A stretch of DNA of 64,000 nucleotides from Tropicibacter sp. Alg240-R139. GTDB taxonomy: Bacteria; Pseudomonadota; Alphaproteobacteria; Rhodobacterales; Rhodobacteraceae. Positions within the stretch are counted from its first letter, which is position 1, and the number at the start of each line of letters is the position of its first letter. The notes under the pieces are model-generated. The model saw only the letters and a program-made list of their open reading frames with translations, was not told the origin of the DNA and did no database searches. A program made the translations under genes and the position numbers. Positions 27,755-37,537 of the stretch are shown piece after piece. The stretch covers positions 124,001 to 188,000 of the forward strand of contig NZ_UNRA01000001.1 in assembly GCF_900537075.1 (NCBI RefSeq), given 5' to 3'.

Positions 27755-28797
27755 CGCCTGAGCTCTTTGTCACCAACTTCAACAAGAACTTCACCGGGGT
27801 GTCGGCAACGGCGGCCAATGTCATTCGCCAGCAGGTCAAACACCACGAGCTGCGCTTGGTCGGTCACCCCCTGCCCGGCTGCCCAGCACCGATCAGTGCC
27901 AGCGATGCCAAACGCCTGAGCCGCCAGACACCAAAAGGCCGCCCCTTTGCCATCTGGCATGTGCGCCGAAACCCGGAAATGCGCGTGGCGATCTGGGCCC
28001 GCGATGTGCTGCAACTGCCGATCCGCATCGTCTTTACCTCGGCCGCGCAACGGCTGCATTCGGCCTATCCCCGCTGGCTGATCAGCCGCATGGATGCGGT
28101 GGTGGCCACGACCGAGCGCGCGGCAGAGTTTGTGCCTCACGTCCGCGCCGTGGTCCCGCATGGTGTCGACACCGATCTCTTCACGCCTGCAAGTGACCGC
28201 GCCGCCGCTTGGGAGGCGACGGGACACGGCGGCACGATGGGCATCGCCACCATCGGGCGCATCCGGCCAGAAAAAGGCACCGATCTATTTGTCGAGGCGA
28301 TGCTGGGTCTGCTGCCCGACTTGCCCGGCGCGACCGCTTTGGTCATCGGGCGTGCGGGTGGCAAACATGATGCGTTTCAACAAAAGCTCCTGGGCAAGAT
28401 CGCCGCTGCAGGTCTGAGCGACCGCATCCTCTTTCCGGGCGAGGTTCCAGCCGCCGAGTTACCCGCGCTGATGCGAGGTCTGTCACTGGTAATGCAACTG
28501 CCCCGCTACGAGGGGTATGGCATGACCCCGCTCGAAGGGATGGCCAGCGGTGTGCCGTTTGTGGGCAGCGACGCGGGCTACTACCAGGCGTTCTCGGCCC
28601 AAGGGCGCACCGGCTCCATCGTGCCGCTAGAGGCCGCAGCAGAGGCTGCTGGAGCCGCCAACGCAATCCTGTCGGATACAGAGAAACATGCTGCCATGTC
28701 CCGCGCCGCACGCGAGATCGCAGAACACAGCTTCAGCGCCGCACGCGAGGCCGAAGGCATCGGCCCTGTGTATCAGGAGCTCTGGTCAACCTCCTGA
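27751..28797 (+). CDS. Glycosyltransferase family 4, probable LPS core transferase
   Basis: A 348-residue GT-B enzyme. The C-terminal half has IGRIRPEKGTDLFVEAMLGL and the E-x7-E element PRYEGYGMTPLEGMASGVPF of GT4. Overlap of its start with the waaA stop suggests it acts on the Kdo acceptor, in the manner of rhizobial LpcC mannosyltransferase, which this resembles in layout. Sugar donor is inferred, not shown. It is intact and ends just before a GC-rich hairpin element. Confidence 0.85.
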   Translation: MTPELFVTNFNKNFTGVSATAANVIRQQVKHHELRLVGHPLPGCPAPISASDAKRLSRQTPKGRPFAIWHVRRNPEMRVAIWARDVLQLPIRIVFTSAAQRLHSAYPRWLISRMDAVVATTERAAEFVPHVRAVVPHGVDTDLFTPASDRAAAWEATGHGGTMGIATIGRIRPEKGTDLFVEAMLGLLPDLPGATALVIGRAGGKHDAFQQKLLGKIAAAGLSDRILFPGEVPAAELPALMRGLSLVMQLPRYEGYGMTPLEGMASGVPFVGSDAGYYQAFSAQGRTGSIVPLEAAAEAAGAANAILSDTEKHAAMSRAAREIAEHSFSAAREAEGIGPVYQELWSTS

Positions 28798-28804
28798 CCG
28801 CCTA

Positions 28805-28866
28805 TTCATCTTTTCAGAAATACTCCGGGGGAGGCCCCGCAGGGGTCGGGGGCAGAGCCCCCTTCC
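28805..28866 (-). repeat. Dispersed hairpin element with gtatttc tail
   Basis: On the minus strand: GGGGGCTCTGCCCCC, then GACCCCTGCGGGGCC, then CCCCCGGAGTATTTCTG and AAAAGATGAA. It lies between two convergent genes and is the best-preserved copy of the family seen at 14521, 41325 and 59465. It may also serve as a terminator. Confidence 0.6.
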
Positions 28867-28876
28867 CACCTTTAGA

Positions 28877-30040
28877 TCAAGCAGCAGGCATCCGCTGCTC
28901 GACGATCTCGGCCCACCAGCTGCAGCCGGCCGGGATCGCGTCATCGTTAAAGTTGTACTCGGGGTGATGCACCATAGCCGTGTCGCCATTGCCGACCAGG
29001 ATATAGGCACCGGGACGCTCTTCGAGCATGAAGGCAAAGTCTTCGCCCCCCATCACCAGCGGCGCGTCATCACATGTGCCTGATACAGACGCTGCCACCT
29101 TGGCCGCAAACTCGGTCTGCTCTTCATTGTTCACCATCACCGGATAGCCGCGCATATAGTTGATGTCAGCGGTTCCACCAAAGGTGGCCGCGATGCCGTT
29201 GCAGATCGCCTTGATCCGCGTTTCGGCCAGGTCGCGCATCTCTGTCGACATGGTGCGCACGGTGCCTTTGATCTGTACCGTCTGCGGGATCACGTTGAAT
29301 GCCTTGGACGAAGTTTCGAACGAGGTGACGGACACCACGATCTGATCCACTGGATCCGCGTTGCGCGACGCGATCGTCTGCAGCGCCAGCACGGTCTGCG
29401 CGGCCATCACGGTGGTGTCGACGGTGTCATGCGGTTTTGCCGCGTGACCGCCGCGCCCTTCCAGCGTGATGTCGAACGTGTCCGTTGCCGCAAAGAACGC
29501 ACCGGGACGAATGGCGAAAGAGCCGACAGGACGGCCAGGCCAGTTGTGCATGCCATACACTTCCTGGATGTTCCAACGCTCCATCATGCCGTCGTCGCAC
29601 ATCTCCTTGCCGCCACCTCCGCCTTCTTCAGCGGGCTGAAAGATCACCACAACGGTGCCGTCAAAGTTGCGCGTCTCGGACAGGTATTTCGCCGCTCCAA
29701 GCAGCATCGCAGTGTGACCGTCGTGGCCACAAGCGTGCATTGCGCCGTCAGTTTTTGACGCATACTCCAGCCCCGTCGCCTCAAGAATCGGCAGCGCGTC
29801 CATGTCGGCACGCAGACCAATGACCTTGCCCGCGGTGTCGGACTTGCCCTTGATCACGCCCACGACGCCGGTGCGGCCGATGCCGGTGACGATCTCATCA
29901 CAACCGAACTCTTGCAGTTTCTCAGCAACCAGAGCGCTGGTACGGTGGGTTTCGAACAGGATTTCAGGGTTTTCGTGAATATCACGTCGCCATTCGGTGA
30001 TTTCATTTTGCAGTTCCGCAAAGCGGTTCTTGACTGGCAT
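28877..30040 (-). CDS. M20D family amidohydrolase, paralogue 1
   Basis: A 387-residue metallo-amidohydrolase (hippurate hydrolase/aminoacylase type). The metal ligands HACGHDGHTAM, FQPAEEGGGGG and MHNWPG, and the C-terminal MGGEDFAFMLEERPGAYI, are conserved. Such enzymes remove acyl groups from N-acyl amino acids in the cytoplasm. It is the last of three consecutive paralogues and the most similar to the next one. It follows the ABC ATPase and ArgE-like genes on the same strand, so it probably processes imported substrates. Confidence 0.92.
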   Translation of the reverse strand: MPVKNRFAELQNEITEWRRDIHENPEILFETHRTSALVAEKLQEFGCDEIVTGIGRTGVVGVIKGKSDTAGKVIGLRADMDALPILEATGLEYASKTDGAMHACGHDGHTAMLLGAAKYLSETRNFDGTVVVIFQPAEEGGGGGKEMCDDGMMERWNIQEVYGMHNWPGRPVGSFAIRPGAFFAATDTFDITLEGRGGHAAKPHDTVDTTVMAAQTVLALQTIASRNADPVDQIVVSVTSFETSSKAFNVIPQTVQIKGTVRTMSTEMRDLAETRIKAICNGIAATFGGTADINYMRGYPVMVNNEEQTEFAAKVAASVSGTCDDAPLVMGGEDFAFMLEERPGAYILVGNGDTAMVHHPEYNFNDDAIPAGCSWWAEIVEQRMPAA

Positions 30041-30068
30041 GTCTCTTCTCTCTCTTGGTTTATCTCAT

Positions 30069-31232
30069 TCACGCAGCGGGCATGCGCCGCTCGACCATCT
30101 CGGCAAACCAACTGCAGCCGAATGGAATGATCTCGTCGTTGAAGTTGTATTCAGGGTGATGAAGTCCGGCGCTGTCACCGTTGCCCAGGGTAATGAAAGC
30201 ACCCGGACGGGCCTCAAGCATGAATGAGAAGTCCTCTCCCCCCATGATCATCGGCGCTTCTACGCAAGACCCGCCCACGATGCGTGCAGCCTCGGCTGCA
30301 TATTCGGTCTGTGCGTCAGCATTGCTGGTCACGGGAACCCCATGTTCATAGGTGACCTCAGCCCTACCGCCAAAAGTCGCAACAATGCCCTGCGCCACCT
30401 CATTCACGCGCAGTTCGATCAGCGCACGCATGTCGTTGGAATGTGTCCGCACGGTCCCCTTGATCCGCGCGCTTTGCGGGATGACGTTGAACGCATTGGA
30501 TGAGGTTTCAACAGAGGTCACCGACACCACCGCCTGTAGCACCGGATCGGTGTTGCGCGACACAATGGTCTGCAACGCCACGATGAGCTGTGAGGCCATC
30601 ACAGTCGCGTCCACCGTCTCATGCGGTTTGGCCGCATGGCCCCCGTGCCCTTCAAGAGCAATGTCGAATGTATCGGCAGCGGCCAGCATAGGGCCGGATC
30701 GGATCGCAAACTGCCCCGTTGGCAGGCCAGGGACGTTGTGCATACCGTACACTTCTTGAATACCGAAACGGTCCATCATCCCATCCTTGACCATCGCCTC
30801 GGCGCCGTTGCCGCCCTCTTCGGCGGGTTGAAAGATAACCACGGCGGTGCCGTCGAAATTGCGCGTCTCGGCCAGATATTTTGCCGCCCCCAGCACCATA
30901 GCCGTGTGGCCATCATGGCCGCAGGCGTGCATGGCCCCATCGGTTTTCGAGGCATAGTCGAGCCCCGTCTGTTCCTGCATCGGCAGCGCGTCCATATCAC
31001 CACGCAGACCAATCACCGCACCTTTGCTGTCGGTATTGCCCTTGATCACGCCCACAACTCCGGTGCGACCGATGCCGGTCACGACCTCATCACAGCCGAA
31101 TTCCTTTAGCCGCTCGGCCACCAGCGCACTTGTGCGGTGGGTGTCATAAAGGATTTCAGGGTTTTCGTGGATGTCACGCCGCCATGCCGTGATCTCGGCA
31201 TGCATTTCGGCCAGGCGGTTCTTGATCGGCAT
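30069..31232 (-). CDS. M20D family amidohydrolase, paralogue 2
   Basis: A 387-residue paralogue that shares nearly the whole layout of the copy downstream, including IGRTGVVGVIKGNTDSKG, HACGHDGHTAMVLGAAKYL, FQPAEEGGNGAEAM and MGGEDFSFMLEARPGAFI. The metal ligands are intact, so it should be active. The loop after the Glu pair differs, as does the segment after MHN (VPG instead of WPG), which suggests altered substrate preference. A GGGGAGAG site precedes the ATG at 31232. Confidence 0.92.
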   Translation of the reverse strand: MPIKNRLAEMHAEITAWRRDIHENPEILYDTHRTSALVAERLKEFGCDEVVTGIGRTGVVGVIKGNTDSKGAVIGLRGDMDALPMQEQTGLDYASKTDGAMHACGHDGHTAMVLGAAKYLAETRNFDGTAVVIFQPAEEGGNGAEAMVKDGMMDRFGIQEVYGMHNVPGLPTGQFAIRSGPMLAAADTFDIALEGHGGHAAKPHETVDATVMASQLIVALQTIVSRNTDPVLQAVVSVTSVETSSNAFNVIPQSARIKGTVRTHSNDMRALIELRVNEVAQGIVATFGGRAEVTYEHGVPVTSNADAQTEYAAEAARIVGGSCVEAPMIMGGEDFSFMLEARPGAFITLGNGDSAGLHHPEYNFNDEIIPFGCSWFAEMVERRMPAA

Positions 31233-31271
31233 GTCACTCTCCCCTTTGTCACACCGTAAGTTAGGCCGCGC

Positions 31272-32438
31272 TCAGGCGGCAGGCATTCGTCGTTCGATGA
31301 CTTCGGCGTACCAGCTGCACCCAGCCGGGATCGCCTCGTCGTCGAAATTGTATTCCGGGTGGTGGCACATCGCTGTGTCCCCGTTTCCGATAAAGATATA
31401 GGCGCCGGGGCGTTCTTCCAGCATGTAGGCAAAATCTTCGCTCGGCATGATCGGATCGGTGGCGTCGTTGACAGATCCAGATACGGCGCGAGCAGCCTCG
31501 GCCGCGAATTCTGTCTCATCCGGCGTGTTGACCGTCGCGGGATAGCCCGGTGTCCACGTCACCTCGGCCTTGGCCCCAAAGGCCGAAGCCGTGTCTTCGG
31601 CGATCCGACGCACGCGCTCTTCGGCGATGGTGCGGTATTCGGGGTCGAGCGTGCGCACCGTGCCCTGCAGGCGTGCGGTATGCGCGATCACGTTTGAGGC
31701 GACACTGTCGGTTTCAAAAGTGCCCACGGTCAACACCACCCGCTTGATCGGGTCAACCGTACGGGACACAACCGATTGCAATGTAACGACAATTTGCGAT
31801 GCCACCAACGTGGTATCCACAGCATCATGGGGGGCTGCCGCATGGCCACCCTTACCGGTCACCACAATTTCGAATTCATCAGATGACGCCAACAACGCAC
31901 CGGGTCGAATTGCGAATTCCCCAACCGGGAAACCCGGCATGTTGTGCATGCCGTAAACTTCTTGGATGCCCCAACGGTCCATCATGCCGTCCTGGCACAT
32001 CTCAAGACCACCCGCCCCGCCTTCTTCGGCGGGTTGGAAAATCAGCACGGCGGTGCCGTCAAAATTCCGTGTCTCGGCCAGGTATTTCGCCGCCCCCAGC
32101 AACATCGAAGTATGCCCATCATGCCCGCAAGCGTGCATCTTACCCTCGACGGTCGAGGCATAGTCGAGCCCCGTCGCCTCGTGGATCGGCAGTGCGTCCA
32201 TGTCAGCACGCAGGCCGATCACCCGGCCTTTGGTGTCCGTACGTCCCTTGATGGTGGCCACGACGCCGGTGCGCCCAATGCCGGGCGTGACCGTGTCAAC
32301 GCCGATCTCTTTCAGTCGCTCGCACACAAATGCTGCGGTTTTTTCAACGTCAAAGAGCAATTCTGGATATGCGTGGAGGTGCCGACGCCAGCCAGTGATT
32401 TCGTCGTGCATCTCGGCCAAGCGGTTTTTGATCGGCAT
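31272..32438 (-). CDS. M20D family amidohydrolase, paralogue 3 (divergent)
   Basis: A 388-residue paralogue, less similar to the other two than they are to each other. The ligands HACGHDGHTSM, FQPAEEGGAGG and MHNMPG are kept, but the motif near the C-terminus reads MPSEDFAYMLEERPGAYI with PS in place of GG. The ATG at 32438 directly follows the TAA of the ArgE-like gene, with AGGAGG just upstream, so it is coupled to it. Three adjacent copies suggest tandem duplication with specialisation. Confidence 0.92.
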   Translation of the reverse strand: MPIKNRLAEMHDEITGWRRHLHAYPELLFDVEKTAAFVCERLKEIGVDTVTPGIGRTGVVATIKGRTDTKGRVIGLRADMDALPIHEATGLDYASTVEGKMHACGHDGHTSMLLGAAKYLAETRNFDGTAVLIFQPAEEGGAGGLEMCQDGMMDRWGIQEVYGMHNMPGFPVGEFAIRPGALLASSDEFEIVVTGKGGHAAAPHDAVDTTLVASQIVVTLQSVVSRTVDPIKRVVLTVGTFETDSVASNVIAHTARLQGTVRTLDPEYRTIAEERVRRIAEDTASAFGAKAEVTWTPGYPATVNTPDETEFAAEAARAVSGSVNDATDPIMPSEDFAYMLEERPGAYIFIGNGDTAMCHHPEYNFDDEAIPAGCSWYAEVIERRMPAA

Positions 32439-33608
32439 TTAACCCTCCTGCAATCGGTCCAGTAATCGGTCTGCGAAACCAACACCGGCCTTGAACTGGG
32501 CAACGGTGATGAATTCATTCGGTTGATGAGCTTGCGCGATGTCGCCCGGCCCACACACCACAGCGGAATAGCCCGCCTCTTGGAACTGCCCAGCCTCGGT
32601 CCCGTAGCTGACAACATGGCCAGCGTTGTCGCCGGTGATCTTACGCACCAGCCCTTCGGCTTCGCCATTCTCTTCAGGTTTCAAGCCCGGCACAGCAAAG
32701 CGCTGATGCACCTCGATCCGCGTCTCGGGATGAATGACCTGCATCCCCGCTTCGACTTCGCGGACCTTGTCCTTGACCAATGCGTCCCAGGCATCTTTGT
32801 CGGCGTCAGGGACGGCGCGATAACCCAGGTCGAACCGACAGTGTTTGGCGGTGATGTTAGCGGCGGTGCCCCCTTCGATTACGCCAGTGTGCAGCGTGGT
32901 CCACGGCGGTTCGAACATCGCAGCGACGGGTGTGGGTTCCTTAGCACGCTCGACCTCGTTCACGTCATTGGCCCAAGCGATGATCTTGGCCGCCTCCATG
33001 ATCGCATTGACGCCAGTATGCATGAGCGAGCTGTGAACCTCGAACCCCCAGACGTCGACAACAAACCCCTGCCCGCCTTTGTGGCCAGTGACGGCCTTCA
33101 TCATCGACGGCTCGCCCACGATAACGGCCGAGCCTTTGGGCAGAACCGGTTGCATCGCCTCAATCATCGGTGGCGCCCCGGTACAGCCAATTTCCTCGTC
33201 AAAGCTTAGCGCCAGTTGCAGTGGGCGTTTGAGATCAAGGTACTTGGCTTCGACCAAGGCCCAGATGGCGATGGCGTCAAAACCCTTCATATCGCAGGTG
33301 CCGCGCCCGAAATATTTGCCGTCGCGTTCAATCACGGTGAAGGGGTCGCTATCCCAAGGTTGCCCATCGACTGGCACGACATCGGTGTGACCCGACAGAA
33401 CCACGGCCCCCTCTTCCCAAGGACCAACATGGGCAAACAAAGCGGCCTTATGCGGTTGATCGGGATCAGGCCAGCGGTGGCTTTCGATGCCATGTTCGAC
33501 CAAATACCCCTCGACCCAGTCGATCAGCGGCAGATTGGTGTCCCGGCTGACAGTCGGAAACGAGATCAGCTTGGTCATGATTTCCAGCGGAGACAAACGC
33601 TCGGTCAT
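32439..33608 (-). CDS. argE: ArgE-type acetylornithine deacetylase
   Basis: A 389-residue M20A enzyme that hydrolyses N2-acetylornithine or related N-acyl amino acids. Metal ligands can be read in VLSGHTDVVPVDG, FGRGTCDMKGFDA, SFDEEIGCTG (with the general base Glu) and AHQPNEF. It is of normal length. It lies between the ABC ATPase gene and the three M20D paralogues, so it may act on imported compounds instead of, or as well as, serving arginine synthesis. Confidence 0.88.
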   Translation of the reverse strand: MTERLSPLEIMTKLISFPTVSRDTNLPLIDWVEGYLVEHGIESHRWPDPDQPHKAALFAHVGPWEEGAVVLSGHTDVVPVDGQPWDSDPFTVIERDGKYFGRGTCDMKGFDAIAIWALVEAKYLDLKRPLQLALSFDEEIGCTGAPPMIEAMQPVLPKGSAVIVGEPSMMKAVTGHKGGQGFVVDVWGFEVHSSLMHTGVNAIMEAAKIIAWANDVNEVERAKEPTPVAAMFEPPWTTLHTGVIEGGTAANITAKHCRFDLGYRAVPDADKDAWDALVKDKVREVEAGMQVIHPETRIEVHQRFAVPGLKPEENGEAEGLVRKITGDNAGHVVSYGTEAGQFQEAGYSAVVCGPGDIAQAHQPNEFITVAQFKAGVGFADRLLDRLQEG

Positions 33609-33617
33609 AATGTCCCC

Positions 33618-35438
33618 TTAGTATCCGCTGTCGGTGGTCAGCACATAATGTCCCGGCTCGACCTCGCGGTACTGCGAGGGCTCGGGGGTGTAGTCCAATC
33701 CGTGGATCGGCGACGGGATCGGCTTGAAGTTCAGGTCCTTTTCCGACTTGCGCTTATTCGGGTCAGCGATTGGCACCGCCTTCATCAACGCCTGCGTATA
33801 GGGGTGCTGCGGGTTCTCGAACACGCGATTGCGCGGTCCCAGTTCAACAATCCGGCCCAGATACATCACGCCGACCTGATGGCTGACGCGCTCGACCACG
33901 GCCATGTCGTGGGAAATGAACAGATAGCTCAGCCCCAATTCGGCCTGCAGCTCCATCATCAGGTTCAGCACTTGCGCCTGCACCGACACATCCAGCGCCG
34001 ACACCGCCTCGTCCGCGATGATCAGCTTGGGATTCAGGGCCAATGCGCGGGCAATCGCGATCCGCTGGCGCTGACCGCCAGACATTTCATGCGGATAGCG
34101 GCGCATAAAGCTGCGCGGCAGTTGCACGCGGTCAAACAGGTTTGCCACCCGGTCCGTCAATTCCGAGCCGCTGGCGACGTTATAGTTGCGCATCGGCTCA
34201 GCCACTTGTTCTAGCAACTGCATCTGCGGATTGAGCGAGGCAAAGGGATCCTGGAAAATCATCTGCATGTCCAGACGCGCCTTGCGAAGGCCGCCTTGAT
34301 CCAGCTTCATGATATCGACGCCATCTAGATCAATTTCACCCGCCATAGGTTCGACAAGGCGCAGAATCGACCGACCCGCCGACGATTTACCACACCCCGA
34401 TTCGCCCACCAGGCTCAGGGTTTGGCCCCTGTTGATGTTGAACGACACGTCCTCGACCGCGTGGACGTTAGAAATGGTGCGTCGGAAAAAACCACCTTTG
34501 ACCGGGAACCGCGTGGTCAGACCCTTGACCCGCAGCAGCACTTCATTGGTGCCGGGGATGGGGTCGAGATTCTGCCCCTCTACGCCCATCAGTTTCATTG
34601 GGCTGGGTTGGGTGCTTCCGCGCATTTCGCCCAGTTTCGGTACCGCCGCAAGAAGCGCCTTGGTGTAGTCGTGCTGTGGGTTCTCAAAGATCTCCTGAAC
34701 CGAGCCCTCTTCAACCTTGTTGCCACGGAACATGACAACCACACGGTCCGCCATCTGTGCCACAACCGCCATATCGTGGGTGATGAACATCACCGCCGTG
34801 CCGGTTTCGCGTTTCAACCGGTCCATCAAAGCCAAAATTTCCGCCTGAATGGTCACATCCAGCGCGGTTGTTGGCTCATCCGCGATCAGCAGGCGCGGCT
34901 CGCACGCCATTGCCATGGCGATCACGACACGCTGGCGCATCCCACCTGACAATTCGTGCGGGTATTGCTTAAGGCGACGTTCGGGTTCAGGGATTCGCAC
35001 CTCGCGCAGCAGTTCAAGCGCCCGCGCTTCGGCATTCTTTTGCGACAGCCCCTTGTGAACGCGCAGCCCCTCGGTCAGCTGGCGACCCACGGTAAAAACT
35101 GGATTCAAGGCCGTCATCGGCTCTTGAAAGATCATCCCGATCTCGTTGCCGCGAATCTGTTTCATCAATTCCTGATCAGCATTGGCCAAATCCATCTCAC
35201 CGCCGTCGCGACGATCGAATAGCAATCTGCCGCCCGCAATCTCGCCACCGCCGAACTCGACCAGACGCATCAGGGATAGGGAAGATACCGACTTTCCCGA
35301 GCCGGATTCGCCAACGATACAAACAGTTTCGCCCGGATTGACCTCGAACGAGACGTCCTCGACACCGACAACCGGACCGTCTTTGGTCTGAAACTCGACC
35401 CGAAGACCTTTGATCTGTGCAATAGGCTGATCCAGCAC
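33618..35438 (-). CDS. Peptide-type ABC transporter, tandem ATPase (DppD-DppF fusion)
   Basis: A 606-residue protein with two complete ABC domains. Domain 1 has [27 protein letters not shown] and [13 protein letters not shown]; domain 2 has [28 protein letters not shown] and [13 protein letters not shown]. In the second Walker B the usual Pro after Glu is Ala (DEA); the catalytic Glu is kept. It uses a GTG at 35438 with AGGGGAG upstream. It would energise the two permeases encoded at 37.5-39.5 kb, which are read divergently with the binding protein. Confidence 0.93.
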   Translation of the reverse strand: MLDQPIAQIKGLRVEFQTKDGPVVGVEDVSFEVNPGETVCIVGESGSGKSVSSLSLMRLVEFGGGEIAGGRLLFDRRDGGEMDLANADQELMKQIRGNEIGMIFQEPMTALNPVFTVGRQLTEGLRVHKGLSQKNAEARALELLREVRIPEPERRLKQYPHELSGGMRQRVVIAMAMACEPRLLIADEPTTALDVTIQAEILALMDRLKRETGTAVMFITHDMAVVAQMADRVVVMFRGNKVEEGSVQEIFENPQHDYTKALLAAVPKLGEMRGSTQPSPMKLMGVEGQNLDPIPGTNEVLLRVKGLTTRFPVKGGFFRRTISNVHAVEDVSFNINRGQTLSLVGESGCGKSSAGRSILRLVEPMAGEIDLDGVDIMKLDQGGLRKARLDMQMIFQDPFASLNPQMQLLEQVAEPMRNYNVASGSELTDRVANLFDRVQLPRSFMRRYPHEMSGGQRQRIAIARALALNPKLIIADEAVSALDVSVQAQVLNLMMELQAELGLSYLFISHDMAVVERVSHQVGVMYLGRIVELGPRNRVFENPQHPYTQALMKAVPIADPNKRKSEKDLNFKPIPSPIHGLDYTPEPSQYREVEPGHYVLTTDSGY

Positions 35439-35721
35439 GCGCGCGCTCCCCTTTGGTCGCCGTTGGAATTGAGAACCAAACGCTAAGACCCTGCAAGGGG
35501 GAAAGTCAAACGCATAGATTTTCCCGTCACGAAGGCTTGCAATTTTTTCAAACTCTGTTTCGATACGCCTCGTAACCGTTCTCGGGGGGAGAGGAGAGCT
35601 TACGTAACGTGAATATGTTTCTCGTTTAGTTACAATCCTTTACTGAAAGAGCGGCACACGCTGAATCCGCGGGCATCGCGGAGATAATCGAGACACCAAC
35701 GTGTCCAACATGGAGTGTACA
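35439..35721. other. Divergent promoter region of the peptide ABC transporter
   Basis: About 280 bases between the GTG of the ATPase gene and the ATG of the binding protein. It contains an A/T-rich block (35590-35645) with a TTACGTAA palindrome at 35600-35607 that could be an operator. I see no coding sequence and no confident -35/-10 pair. Confidence 0.5.
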
Positions 35722-37428
35722 ATGAAAGTTAAAGCCCTTTTACTTGGTGCGATCGCAAGCACGGCAATGGCCCCGATGGCCATGGCCGAGCGCGGATCGG
35801 ACGGCAACGTCAGCATCATTTATTGGCAGGCCCCATCGATTCTGAACCCGTTTCTTTCGGGCGGCACCAAGGACGTGGAATCTGCCTCGCTGGTTATCGA
35901 ACCGCTGGCCCGCTACAATCAGGACGGCGAGATGGTACCCTTTCTCGCGTCAGAGATTCCAACCGTCAGCAACGGCGGCGTGAGCGAGGATCTGACGTCG
36001 ATCACCTGGAAAATCTCGCCTGGCATAACCTGGTCGGACGGCACGCCGTTTACATCGGCTGACGTCAAATTCACGGCCGACTACTGCATGCACCCCGAGG
36101 GTGGCTGCGCGCAGCTGACCAAATTCGATGGTGTGACATCGGTTGAAACGCCGGACGACATGACCGTCGTCGTCACATTTGATCAGCCGACCCCGTTCCC
36201 CTACGGACCCTTTGTGGGCGGCGAAAGCCCGATCATCCAAAAGGCTCAGTTCGAAAACTGCATGGGCGCCAAGGCACCGGAATGCACGACCGAGAACTTT
36301 GGCCCGATCGGCACCGGCCCCTTTGTTGTCACCGAGTTCAAGCCGAACGACGTGATCACCATGAGGGCCAACGACAACTATCGTGATCCGGCAAAACCCG
36401 CGTTCGCCACGCTGACGTTCAAAGGCGGCGGTGATGCAACCGCGGCTGGTCGTGCAGTCATGGAAACTGGCGAATTTGACTATGCCTGGAACCTTCAGCT
36501 GGCGCCCGAAGTGATCGCTCAGATGGAAGCAGGCGGCAAAGGCACCCCGGTTGCTGGCTTTGGCCCGTTGGTCGAGCGCATCATGCTGAACCAGACCAAC
36601 CCGTCATCTGATTTGGCCGAAGGCGAACGTGCGACTGCCAAGCATCCGCACCCGTTCTTGCAGGATCCGGCGGTGTACAAGGCAATGTCGATGGCAATCG
36701 ACCGCCCGCTGCTGGTCGAAATTGGCTACGGCAAAGCCGGTCAGGTCACCTGTAACTGGATTCCTGCACCTGCTGCTGTGAATTCGTCCACTTTCTCGTG
36801 CGATACTCAAGACATCGCTGGCGCCAACAAGCTGCTGGACGATGCAGGCATCGTTGACACCAACGGTGACGGCGTACGCGAAAAAGACGGTGTACCGCTC
36901 AAAATCGTGTATCAGACCTCGACCAACGCTGTGCGTCAGGATTTCCAGGCTCTGATCAAAGAGTGGTGGAGCCAGATCGGCATCGAATCCGAGCTGCGCA
37001 ACATCAACGCATCGGTCTTCTTTGGTGGTGACCCGGGCTCGCCCGATACCTTCCAGAAGTTCTATGCTGACGTTGAAATGTACGCCAACACCTTCAACGG
37101 CACCGACCCTCAGTCCTATCTTGGCAACGGCCTGTGCGACAAAGCACCCAAGCCGGAAAGCCAGTGGCAGGGTGAGAACATCAGCCGCTTCTGTAACGAA
37201 GAGTTCGATGCGCTGCACGGTGAACTGACCCAGACTGCTGATGCGGACAAGCGTGCCGAAATCGCGCGCCGTTTGAACGACATCATGGTTGAAAACGGCG
37301 GTATGATCCCGCTGGTTCACCGTGGTCGTTTGTCGGCCCATGCCAACACCCTTGGCGGTGTGGTTCTGAACGTGTGGGACAGCGAGCTGTGGAACGCAGC
37401 TGACTGGTACCGCAAGACCGGTTCCTAA
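35722..37428 (+). CDS. Peptide ABC transporter solute-binding protein (family 5)
   Basis: A 568-residue periplasmic protein with a signal peptide ending AMAMA-ERGSD. The SBP_bac_5 pattern is clear: ENFGPIGTGPFVVTEFKPND, IMLNQTNPSSD and the C-terminal LGGVVLNVWDSELWNAADWY. It holds eight Cys in four close pairs (122/129, 180/188, 344/360 and a pair near 478/496), an unusual number for this family and likely disulfides in the periplasm. The ATG at 35722 has TGGAG eight bases upstream. It heads an operon with two permeases. Confidence 0.93.
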   Translation: MKVKALLLGAIASTAMAPMAMAERGSDGNVSIIYWQAPSILNPFLSGGTKDVESASLVIEPLARYNQDGEMVPFLASEIPTVSNGGVSEDLTSITWKISPGITWSDGTPFTSADVKFTADYCMHPEGGCAQLTKFDGVTSVETPDDMTVVVTFDQPTPFPYGPFVGGESPIIQKAQFENCMGAKAPECTTENFGPIGTGPFVVTEFKPNDVITMRANDNYRDPAKPAFATLTFKGGGDATAAGRAVMETGEFDYAWNLQLAPEVIAQMEAGGKGTPVAGFGPLVERIMLNQTNPSSDLAEGERATAKHPHPFLQDPAVYKAMSMAIDRPLLVEIGYGKAGQVTCNWIPAPAAVNSSTFSCDTQDIAGANKLLDDAGIVDTNGDGVREKDGVPLKIVYQTSTNAVRQDFQALIKEWWSQIGIESELRNINASVFFGGDPGSPDTFQKFYADVEMYANTFNGTDPQSYLGNGLCDKAPKPESQWQGENISRFCNEEFDALHGELTQTADADKRAEIARRLNDIMVENGGMIPLVHRGRLSAHANTLGGVVLNVWDSELWNAADWYRKTGS

Positions 37429-37445
37429 GCGTTAGCGCTTGCAAA

Positions 37446-37475
37446 GCCGCGCTCCGATCACTATCGGGGCGCGGC
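37446..37475 (+). terminator. Intercistronic hairpin after the binding protein gene
   Basis: A 13-bp stem (GCCGCGCTCCGAT / ATCGGGGCGCGGC, one G-T pair) with a four-base loop, 17 bases after the stop. It has no T run, so it is more likely an mRNA-stabilising or partial-termination hairpin that keeps the binding protein in excess over the permeases. Confidence 0.6.
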
Positions 37476-37537
37476 CTCTGGCATCACGACCCTAGGTCGT
37501 ACCCAAGAAAAAGACTCATAAACAAAGGCGCACACGT

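Noticed and set aside
35600-35607. TTACGTAA palindrome upstream of the binding-protein gene as a firm operator
   Set aside because: Eight bases is too short to call without a second copy or conservation, so it is only mentioned in the region note.
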